A stretch of 47,324 bases of DNA from DATGKK01 sp035294725 (lineage in GTDB: Bacteria; Actinomycetota; Acidimicrobiia; Acidimicrobiales; Bog-793): assembly GCA_035294725.1 (NCBI GenBank), contig DATGKK010000137.1, positions 1 to 47,324 of the forward strand, given 5' to 3'. Position numbers and translations under genes: made by a program. Below, in pieces: positions 16,811 to 23,182 of this stretch. The notes under the pieces are model-generated. The model did no database searches, was not told where the DNA came from, and saw only the letters and a program-made list of their open reading frames with translations. How positions within the stretch are numbered: the first letter of the stretch is position 1; every line of letters begins with the position of its first letter.

Positions 16811-18049
16811 TCAGGATCGGGTGCCGAGCCCGGCCACGTTCTGCGCCGTCGAGGAGACCTGCGTCAGGTGGATGCCGAGCTCTGTCGGGACGGTGGTGAG
16901 CCGGGGAGAAGAGCCGGTGCCGAGTTGCCCCTCGCGGTTGTCGCCCCACGCCCACAGCCGGCCGGTCGCGTCGACGGCGTAGCTCGCGTACCCACCAGTG
17001 CTCACGTTGACGATGCGGACACCGTCCGGGAGGTGCAGCTCCACCGGCACGTCGGAGCCGATCTTCGTGCCGTCGCCCAGTTGCCCGCGGCTGTTCGCGC
17101 CCCACATCCACACCGAGCCGTCCTCGAGGACGGCGATGGTCTGCCCGTTGCTCGGCCCGCTGCCGCCCTGGAAAACCTGTCTCACCGGACCGGGCAGATC
17201 GACCCTCACCGGCCTCGAGCTGTCGGTCATGGTGCCGTCGCCGAGCTGACCAGCAGCGTTGTAGCCCCAGTCGTAGTAGCTGCCGTCGGCGAGCAGGGCT
17301 CCCGAGCCCTCCCAGGACGACGTGAGCGCGAGGACCCTCTCCCCGGCCGGCAGTCCGACGACGGGCGTCGGCCGGGTCGCCGAGGCCGTGGAGCCGTTCC
17401 CGAGCTCGCCGGCGTTCCCGCTCCCGCACGCGTACACCGCGCCCCCCGAGTCGAGCAGGGAGTGGGTGCGGGCTCCGGTGGCGAGGGAGACACGTGGCAG
17501 CCTGATGCGCTGCGGGCGGTCCTCGATGAACCCCGAGAGGCACAGATCGCCGAAGACGTTGAGGCCCCAGGCCCACGCGTGGCCGCTCGAGTCGATCGCG
17601 AGGGCGCCGTCGAAGGGCATCGGGTCGGCGAGGGCCCTGATCTTGACGCCGGCGGGGAAGCGGACCTTCACGGCCCGGGTCTCGTACGGTGTCAGCGTTC
17701 CGTACCCGAGCTCGCCGTAGCTGTTCACACCCCATCCGTAGACCTGGCCGGTCGACGTGAGGGCGTAGCCGTCGGAGTTCGACGTGGCGATCTGCACGAC
17801 CCTCCCTGAGATGCTCGCGACAGGAGTGGGCGTGTCCAGCTGGAGCCCGGCGATCGGTCCGCGGTTGCCGACGACGCCCCAGCGGTAGACGGTCGTGAGC
17901 CGGGTCGTCGGCCTCCTCGGACGGGTGTTCGGGCTGGAGGGGCCGGCACCGCCGCCTCTGCCGGTGCAGGCGGCGAGGAGCCCGATGGCGCAGGCGAGCA
18001 CGGCGAGAGCGGCCCCATCTCTTCGCCGATGCCCTAAACTGTCAACCAT
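16811..18049 (-). CDS. secreted lipoprotein with RCC1 repeats
   Basis: A 412-residue protein. The first 28 residues have basic HRRRD, a hydrophobic core and IGLLAACTG, a fitting lipobox with lipidated Cys at 28, so it should be anchored to the outer face of the membrane. After a Pro/Arg linker come seven RCC1 blades of the form x-W-x-WG-x-N-x-x-GQLG-x-G, for example VYGWGVNSYGELGYGT and VWMWGANSRGQLGDGT, making a seven-bladed propeller. Bacterial RCC1 proteins serve as binding platforms; no enzyme motif is present. The ATG lies inside the palindrome shared with the divergent MarR gene, so MarR probably controls it. Confidence 0.85.
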   Translation of the reverse strand: MVDSLGHRRRDGAALAVLACAIGLLAACTGRGGGAGPSSPNTRPRRPTTRLTTVYRWGVVGNRGPIAGLQLDTPTPVASISGRVVQIATSNSDGYALTSTGQVYGWGVNSYGELGYGTLTPYETRAVKVRFPAGVKIRALADPMPFDGALAIDSSGHAWAWGLNVFGDLCLSGFIEDRPQRIRLPRVSLATGARTHSLLDSGGAVYACGSGNAGELGNGSTASATRPTPVVGLPAGERVLALTSSWEGSGALLADGSYYDWGYNAAGQLGDGTMTDSSRPVRVDLPGPVRQVFQGGSGPSNGQTIAVLEDGSVWMWGANSRGQLGDGTKIGSDVPVELHLPDGVRIVNVSTGGYASYAVDATGRLWAWGDNREGQLGTGSSPRLTTVPTELGIHLTQVSSTAQNVAGLGTRS

Positions 18050-18058
18050 GGTTGTCAA
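18040..18058. promoter_or_regulatory. shared operator/promoter between RCC1 lipoprotein and marR
   Basis: A 12-base perfect palindrome CAACCATGGTTG (18043-18054) lies within a pair of TTGACA hexamers on the minus strand separated by 7 bases. On the plus strand TAAACT at 18035-18040 is a good -10 for the MarR gene, placing its transcript start within the palindrome. A MarR dimer bound here could block both divergent promoters. Confidence 0.55.
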
Positions 18059-18076
18059 GTTACCATCCGCCGGCGC

Positions 18077-18601
18077 GTGATCGGTCGCACCGACCCCCCC
18101 GGCAGGCTCGGCGCCGCGCTGCGCCGCGCCTGGCTCGGCTACCAGCACCGTCTTGACGAGGAGATGCGCGCGGCCGGCTTCCCGGGTCGACGGCTCTCCG
18201 ACGCCCGGGTGCTCCGGCTCGTCGCGCAATCGGACGCCCTCACAACCGCCGCCCGGATCGGAAGGGAGCTCGGCATCACCCGCCAGGCAGCCGCGAAGAT
18301 TGTGGCCAGTCTCCGGGACCGCGGGTACGTGACCGCCACCTCCTCGGCGAGCGACGGCCGCGAGAAGAAGGTGTCGCTCACCGCCCGGGGACGCGAGTAT
18401 CTGTCGACCCAGCAAGCAGCCGCCCGCCGCCTCGAGCTCGATCTGCGCCAGCAGCTCGGGTCCGACGCGTTCGCCGCTCTCGGGGCTCTCTTGGAGGCGC
18501 TCGGTGCCGGCGGCCCCGGACCCGATCAGCCGCGGCTCCGGGAGTACCTCCGCCGGCGAGCCGACCCCAAGGACTCGACCGCCGGGCGGGACGACGGATG
18601 A
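18077..18601 (+). CDS. MarR-family transcriptional regulator
   Basis: A 174-residue winged-helix regulator with a GTG start. The central part, LTTAARIGRELGITRQAAAKIVASLRDRGYV, is the recognition helix region, and SDGREKKVSLTARGREYL is the wing with the conserved Asp-x-Arg. The N-terminal and C-terminal helices form the dimer interface. It is divergent from the RCC1 lipoprotein with only 27 bases between starts and a palindrome between them, so autoregulation and control of the lipoprotein gene are probable. No ligand can be inferred. Confidence 0.88.
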   Translation: MIGRTDPPGRLGAALRRAWLGYQHRLDEEMRAAGFPGRRLSDARVLRLVAQSDALTTAARIGRELGITRQAAAKIVASLRDRGYVTATSSASDGREKKVSLTARGREYLSTQQAAARRLELDLRQQLGSDAFAALGALLEALGAGGPGPDQPRLREYLRRRADPKDSTAGRDDG

Positions 18602-18690
18602 GGTCGCCGCCGAACGCTGCCAGGGGGCAAGCCAGGGGAGCCGGTCTCGCGATCGGGAGGCGGGCGTCTCCCGGCGCCAGGCTCCACCGC

Positions 18691-19176
18691 TCAGGAGGGC
18701 CGCGGCCCGCTGAACGAGATCGCGATCATCCGGCGCCACCACTCGGCGAAGCGGAGCTGGAGCACTTCGAGCGGGAAGCCGTGGCGGGCGGCGTGCTCGT
18801 CGGGGAGGCGGTCCCAGCCGTAGTGGGTGACGCTGACGCGGGTCTCACCCGGTGCGACCGGCTCGAAGCCGACGTGCAGCTCGGTCTCGCAGCCGGGCGG
18901 GAAGCTCTCCTGGCGCCAGGAGACGACGAGGCGCCGCGGCGGCTCCCAGGCCGAGATCACACCGATCACGAACACCGTCCCGTCGTCGTAGGTCTCCGTC
19001 AGCCTCCCGCCCGTGCCGGGCTCGAAGGCGAGGGTCCCGCTGCCGCCCGAGCTGAAGGCGAAGAGCTGGTTCGGCTGCCACCACTGATCGATCTCGTCCG
19101 TGAAGCGCCGCCATGCCTCGGCGGGCTCGCAGGGCACCCGCAGCGCGACGAGGACTCGGGAGCCGTCAGCGCTCAT
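18691..19176 (-). CDS. SRPBCC/AHSA1-domain protein
   Basis: A 161-residue START-like protein. VALRVPCEPAEAWRRFTDEI, then WWQPN, the central GGRLTETYDDGTVFVIGVIS-type strands and W-x-PP-x-RLVVSW are typical of the AHSA1 (SRPBCC) family that binds hydrophobic ligands. The tail ends in LQLRFAEWWRRMI. It is the third gene of a minus-strand operon; its start overlaps the end of the ArsR gene by 11 bases. ArsR-SRPBCC-VOC sets are common in actinobacteria; their substrate is not known. Confidence 0.88.
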   Translation of the reverse strand: MSADGSRVLVALRVPCEPAEAWRRFTDEIDQWWQPNQLFAFSSGGSGTLAFEPGTGGRLTETYDDGTVFVIGVISAWEPPRRLVVSWRQESFPPGCETELHVGFEPVAPGETRVSVTHYGWDRLPDEHAARHGFPLEVLQLRFAEWWRRMIAISFSGPRPS

Positions 19177-19561
19177 GGCGGGAGGCGACGTGAGCGGCGA
19201 AGGCGGCGAGCTCGTCGCTCCAGGCCTGCTCGGCCTCGACGAGCCACCGGCGCAAGCCGGAGAGTGCTTCGGTGCGGAGCTGGTAGATGCGCACCCGAGT
19301 GTCGAACGGCGGCGTGGTGTCGGTGACGAGGCCGCCCTCTCGAAGGACCCGCAGATGCTTGCTCATCGTCGGGGCGCTCACGCCGAGCTCGGCCGCGAGC
19401 TCGCCGGCCCGGCGCGGCCCGGTGACGAGCAGCTCGACGGTGCGACGCCGGAGCGGATCGGCGAGCGCGGCCAGGGCGGCGTCGACGGCCGCCCTGGGCT
19501 GCAGGGACGGAGCCGCCGAGCTCGTCGCTCGCCCGGCACCGGCGTGGGCGGTGCCGCTCAC
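19166..19561 (-). CDS. ArsR-family transcriptional regulator
   Basis: A 131-residue regulator starting at GTG, which overlaps the stop of the VOC gene (GTGA). ALADPLRRRTVELLVTGPRR and GELAAELGVSAPTMSKHLRV form the winged helix-turn-helix. TPPFDTRVRIYQLRTEAL follows as the wing. No Cys-based metal site is present, so it belongs to the non-metal ArsR group that usually controls SRPBCC-domain proteins. It likely represses its own operon at the inverted repeat upstream of the VOC gene. Confidence 0.88.
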   Translation of the reverse strand: MSGTAHAGAGRATSSAAPSLQPRAAVDAALAALADPLRRRTVELLVTGPRRAGELAAELGVSAPTMSKHLRVLREGGLVTDTTPPFDTRVRIYQLRTEALSGLRRWLVEAEQAWSDELAAFAAHVASRHER

Positions 19562-20022
19562 TCCCAGGTGGCGGAGGTGATGGGCTGGCCGAGAGCGGCC
19601 TCGGCCTCGGCCCGGCTCACGTCGCGCACGTGCTGGCCGAAGGTCCACAGGTGCCCTTCCGGGTCGAAGGCCCGGTAGGTGCGGTCTCCGTAGAACTGCT
19701 CCTCGGGCTCCTGGTCGATCACGGCGCCGGCCGCCCGCGCCCGTTCGCAGTGCTCGTCGAGGCCGGAGAGAAGTTGCACGTGGATGGTCTGGGTGGTGGT
19801 GCCCCCGAGCCGCTTCGGGCTCCGGATGGCCTCGCGCCACTGCCCGCCGACCATGAGCCGCCCCCGTCCCTCCAGGGCGAGCTCGTAGTGGCAGGCGTGA
19901 GGAGCCTCCGGGGGCCCGTCGATCGCCATCGTGACCTCGAAGCCGAAGGCCTCCACCAACCAGTCCAGTGCCGCCTTCGGGTCCTCGTAGTGCACGCTGG
20001 CCGTGAACGTCGCATCTTCCAT
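19558..20022 (-). CDS. VOC-family (glyoxalase-like) protein
   Basis: A 154-residue vicinal-oxygen-chelate protein: VHYEDPKAALDWLVEAFGFE at the start and, in the second half, EEQFYGDRTYRAFDPEGHLW with FGQHVRD, the pattern of the PhnB-like/glyoxalase branch. The upstream ATG at 20037 lies inside the ArsR-type operator, so ATG 20022 is preferred; it has GGAAA nine bases upstream and is also close to the predicted transcript start. It leads the VOC-ArsR-SRPBCC operon. The reaction is unknown; the family includes isomerases, dioxygenases and resistance proteins. Confidence 0.87.
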   Translation of the reverse strand: MEDATFTASVHYEDPKAALDWLVEAFGFEVTMAIDGPPEAPHACHYELALEGRGRLMVGGQWREAIRSPKRLGGTTTQTIHVQLLSGLDEHCERARAAGAVIDQEPEEQFYGDRTYRAFDPEGHLWTFGQHVRDVSRAEAEAALGQPITSATWE

Positions 20023-20027
20023 GAAGA

Positions 20028-20057
20028 TAGTTTCCATTATTAGAAACTAAATGTCAA
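20028..20057 (-). promoter_or_regulatory. operator and promoter of the VOC-ArsR-SRPBCC operon
   Basis: An inverted repeat TAGTTTC-N8-GAAACTA spans 20028-20049. On the minus strand TTGACA (20057-20052) followed 17 bases later by GAAACT forms a plausible promoter whose -10 is inside the repeat. Predicted initiation at about 20022 coincides with an ATG, so the transcript may be leaderless. ArsR proteins bind such repeats. Confidence 0.62.
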
Positions 20058-20075
20058 GGCCCTCGAGCTCGTCGT

Positions 20076-21122
20076 TCAGAGGCGCTCGCGCGCCCTCGCG
20101 AGCGCGTTCGCCGCCACCGTCGGGGCTGCGGTCGGAGGGAAGGGCCACACGGCCGAGACGTTGATCTCGCAGAGCACGAAGGTGTCGCGGCCGCCGGCGT
20201 CCTTCGGCCCGTAGAGGAAGTCGGCGTCCCAGATCACCGGCAGCTCGTCGAGCTCGAGCCCGAGGAGGCGGGCCATCGAGGGGACCCAGTCGTCCTCGGC
20301 GAGGCGGCGCAACTCCTGGTAGGCCGGAGCGTCCGCCGCCTCCATCGCCGATGGCGGAAGCGGTGGTCGCCTGGCGGCGCCGAGATCGAGCAGCCCTGCC
20401 GGCCACTGGTGGCAGAAGCCGACGACGCGCCCGTGCGAGAGGTAGCACCGGATCATCCCCTCGCCGAGGCGGTCCTGGAACGGCTGGTCGACGATGCACC
20501 CGGACCAGGCCAGCAACCTTGCGCATCGGTCGAGGACCACCCCGAGCGTCGTCTCCTCCGACGAGCCGTCCCGCAGTTGCGCGTGGCGGACCCGCACCGG
20601 GGTGTCGCGTGGCGCCCCACGGGCCGGCTCGAGCAGCTCCACCTTGAACACGCCGTTCCCGCCATTGCCCCGGCCCTGCTTCACGACGAGGCAGCCGCGC
20701 TCGGCGAGTCGCTCGGGCAGGCGCTCGGCGAGCTCCTCTGGAGAGCGATAGACGGCGGTGTCGCTGCCCCACCCGAGCTCCCGGGTCGTGTAGAGCACCT
20801 CCTTGGTCCCCATCTTCAGGATCACCGAGGGATCCGCCGAGACGAACCGCCCCCGGGCTGCGACTTCGCGGAGGAGGGCGTCCACGTTGGCGCGGTCGGC
20901 TCCGTCCTGGATCGGGTTCACCCAGACGAGGACGCCATCGACCCCTGCGAGCTGTGCACGGGCCTCGGCCACGCGCTCGTCCTCGAACGGGATCGGGACG
21001 AGGTCGACCGGGAGCTCGGCGAAGGCGTCGAACAGCGGTGCCATCTGGTGGCGCTCGTCCGGGCGCGACGCCGACGCGGCGCCCCGCCACAAGATGCCGA
21101 GCCGCAGCTGACGTGGGGTCAC
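20076..21122 (-). CDS. Cj0069-like ATP-grasp-type protein
   Basis: A 348-residue soluble protein. VKQGRGNGGNGVFKVELLE resembles the ATP-binding Gly-rich segment of ATP-grasp enzymes, and IWDADFLYGPKDAGG with VLCEINVSAVWPFP supplies the metal-binding acidic and Asn residues (D-x-(n)-E-x-N) at the end. The whole pattern matches proteins annotated as Cj0069 family, whose ligase substrate is unknown. GTG 21122 is preferred to the longer ATG start because AAGGAG lies five bases in front of it. It is divergent from the kdp operon; the 103 bases between hold the kdp promoter region. Confidence 0.75.
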   Translation of the reverse strand: MTPRQLRLGILWRGAASASRPDERHQMAPLFDAFAELPVDLVPIPFEDERVAEARAQLAGVDGVLVWVNPIQDGADRANVDALLREVAARGRFVSADPSVILKMGTKEVLYTTRELGWGSDTAVYRSPEELAERLPERLAERGCLVVKQGRGNGGNGVFKVELLEPARGAPRDTPVRVRHAQLRDGSSEETTLGVVLDRCARLLAWSGCIVDQPFQDRLGEGMIRCYLSHGRVVGFCHQWPAGLLDLGAARRPPLPPSAMEAADAPAYQELRRLAEDDWVPSMARLLGLELDELPVIWDADFLYGPKDAGGRDTFVLCEINVSAVWPFPPTAAPTVAANALARARERL

Positions 21123-21163
21123 GGGTGCTCCTTGCGAGGTCGTCGATCGGGCGTCCACGAAAT

Positions 21164-21191
21164 GTTCACCCGGGCGGGCACAGTTTTCACC
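21164..21191. promoter_or_regulatory. direct repeat upstream of kdp, candidate OmpR-type response-regulator site
   Basis: TTCACC occurs at 21165-21170 and again at 21186-21191, 21 bases apart, that is two helical turns on one DNA face. The first lies in GTTCACCCGGG, which fits the 11-base direct-repeat unit known for Streptomyces PhoP. KdpE encoded in this locus is an OmpR/PhoB-type regulator and is the obvious candidate to bind. Confidence 0.4.
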
Positions 21192-21225
21192 GCGCCGTCA
21201 CCGCACAAGGGGCGATCCTGCGTCC

Positions 21226-21309
21226 ATGGCTGATGTTCTCGTCGTCATCGGGGTCGTCGTGTTCGTGGCGGCCATGCTGGGGCTCATCGGCGGCCTCGAG
21301 CGGATATGA
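21226..21309 (+). CDS. KdpF-like single-helix microprotein preceding kdpF
   Basis: A 27-residue reading frame from ATG 21226 to TGA 21309. It starts MADVLVVIGV, forms one hydrophobic helix and ends GLERI. The next frame (KdpF) begins inside its last two codons, so translation is coupled. KdpF downstream is likewise one helix and ends KAERF, so the two look like paralogous copies sharing an E-R-hydrophobic end. Too short for ordinary gene callers. Likely role: stabilising or modulating the KdpABC complex, inferred from position and similarity only. Confidence 0.65.
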   Translation: MADVLVVIGVVVFVAAMLGLIGGLERI

Positions 21310-21395
21310 CCGTCGCGGACGGCATCCTGCTCGCCCTCTCGATCGCGCTGTTCGCCTACCTCGGCGTCGCGCTCGTGAAAGCAGAGCGGTTCTGA
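21306..21395 (+). CDS. kdpF: KdpF, small subunit of the K+-transporting ATPase
   Basis: A 29-residue membrane peptide starting MTVADGILLA and ending VKAERF. Size, single hydrophobic helix and position directly before kdpA match KdpF, which stabilises KdpABC in the membrane. Its ATG overlaps the stop of the preceding microprotein and its TGA overlaps the kdpA ATG (TGATG), so all three are translationally coupled. Confidence 0.8.
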   Translation: MTVADGILLALSIALFAYLGVALVKAERF

Positions 21396-23086
21396 TGGGC
21401 TTTGCCTGGACGATCGTCGCCATGGTGGTCGTGCTCGCCATCGCCTGGCGCTACCTCGGCTCGTACCTCGTGGCGGTGTACGAGCGGCGGACGAACTGGC
21501 TCGGCGTCGTGGAGCGACCGATCTACCGGCTCATCGGCGTGGACCCGGACGGGGAGCAGACCTGGCAGCGCTACGGCATCTCGCTCGTCGTCTTCACCGG
21601 CGTCATGCTCCTCATCGGCTACGCCCTGCTGCGACTCCAGGGCCATCTTCCCCTCAACCCCCAGCACCTGCCGGGGGTGGCGCCGGCGCTCGCGTGGAAC
21701 ACCGTCGTCTCGTTCGTGACGAACACGGACTGGCAGAACTACTCCGGGGAGACGACGATGTCGTACCTCTCCCAGATGGGCACCCTCGCCCTCCAGAACT
21801 TCGTCAGCGCCGCGGTCGGGCTCGCGGTCGCGATCGCGTTGATCAGGGGTCTGTCGCGCTCGGGATCGAGCACGATCGGGAACTTCTGGGTCGACGTGGT
21901 CCGGGGGACGCTCTATGTCCTCCTGCCGATCGCGTTCGTCGCGGCGCTCGTGTTCATGGCCCAGGGAGGCGTCGAGACGCTGGCCGGCCCGGCCCACGTC
22001 CACGACGTGCTGAACGGCGTGAGCCAGACGATCCCTCGAGGGCCGGTCGCCTCGCAGGAGGCGATCAAGCAGCTCGGCACGAACGGTGGCGGCTACTACA
22101 ACGCGAACGGGGCCATGCCCTTTGAGAACCCCACCGGGCTCACGAACTTCCTCTCGATCGTCCTTATTTTGTGCATCCCCGTCGCCCTCACCTACAGCTT
22201 CGGCAAGATGGTCGGCAACCTCCGCCAGGGGGTGGCCGTCCTCGCCGTGATGGCGATCCTGTTCGGTGGCTGGCTTGCCATCGGCGCAACCGCCGAGCAC
22301 CAGCCCAACCCGGCGGTCGCCGCCGCCGGCGTCGTCCATCAGCCGGCGGGGAACATGGAGGGCAAGGAGGTCCGCTTCGGGGATACCTCCTCGGCGCTCT
22401 ACAACGTGACGTCGACGCAGACCTCGACCGGCAGCGTTGACTCCGCCAACGACTCCTACAACCCGATGGGCGGTTTTGCCACCCTGACGGGCATGATGCT
22501 CGGCGAGGTGAGCCCCGGCGGCGTGGGGAGCGGCCTCTACACGCTCCTTTTGTTCGCGATCGTCGCCGTGTTCCTCGGCGGCCTCATGGTGGGCCGGACG
22601 CCCGAGTACCTCGGGAAGAAGATCCAGGCCCGCGAGGTCAAGCTGGCCGCGATCGGCGTCCTCGTCATGCCGGTCGCCGTCCTCGTCCTCACCGCGATCG
22701 CCGTCTCGGTTCATGCGGGCCGGGTCGCGACCTTGAACGCGGGGCCGCACGGCTTCACCGAGATCCTCTACTCGTTCACCTCGGTCACGAACAACAACGG
22801 CTCGGCCTTCGCCGGCCTCAGCTCGAACACCGCCTTCTACAACAACATCCAGGTCGTCGGCCTGCTGCTTGGCCGCTTTGCGATCATCCTCCCGGTCCTC
22901 GCCCTCGCCGGGGCTCTCGGGGCGAAACAGCCCGTGCCTTCGTCGCTCGGCACCTTCCGCACGGACCAGCCGATGTTCATCGGCCTCCTCCTCGGCGTCG
23001 TCCTGATCGTCGGCGGGCTCACCTTCTTCCCGGCCGTCGCGCTCGGTCCGATCGTGGAGCAGCTCTCCCACGGGAGGTTCTTCTGA
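21395..23086 (+). CDS. kdpA: KdpA, K+-binding channel-like subunit
   Basis: A 563-residue membrane protein with about ten helices. The third-segment selectivity loop KQLGTNGGGYYNANGAMPFE (Gly near residue 228) and the SVTNNNGSAFAGL block are diagnostic of KdpA, which descends from the superfamily of K+ channels (SKT). It binds K+ at the outer face and passes it to the KdpB pump subunit. Starts at ATG overlapping the kdpF stop. A 96-base spacer follows before kdpB, larger than in most kdp operons, where these genes are nearly contiguous. Confidence 0.97.
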   Translation: MGFAWTIVAMVVVLAIAWRYLGSYLVAVYERRTNWLGVVERPIYRLIGVDPDGEQTWQRYGISLVVFTGVMLLIGYALLRLQGHLPLNPQHLPGVAPALAWNTVVSFVTNTDWQNYSGETTMSYLSQMGTLALQNFVSAAVGLAVAIALIRGLSRSGSSTIGNFWVDVVRGTLYVLLPIAFVAALVFMAQGGVETLAGPAHVHDVLNGVSQTIPRGPVASQEAIKQLGTNGGGYYNANGAMPFENPTGLTNFLSIVLILCIPVALTYSFGKMVGNLRQGVAVLAVMAILFGGWLAIGATAEHQPNPAVAAAGVVHQPAGNMEGKEVRFGDTSSALYNVTSTQTSTGSVDSANDSYNPMGGFATLTGMMLGEVSPGGVGSGLYTLLLFAIVAVFLGGLMVGRTPEYLGKKIQAREVKLAAIGVLVMPVAVLVLTAIAVSVHAGRVATLNAGPHGFTEILYSFTSVTNNNGSAFAGLSSNTAFYNNIQVVGLLLGRFAIILPVLALAGALGAKQPVPSSLGTFRTDQPMFIGLLLGVVLIVGGLTFFPAVALGPIVEQLSHGRFF

Positions 23087-23182
23087 TGCCCGTGTCCGGC
23101 CGGCTCCGGGCACCCACCGGGTGCGCCGGGCTCGTCGAACCCACATGGACCGCTCCCGGGCCCGATCAAGGGGAGGTGACCC

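Noticed and set aside
16391..17809. 472-residue plus-strand frame over the RCC1 gene
   Set aside because: The minus strand encodes seven regular RCC1 blades and a lipobox; the plus frame has no such order.
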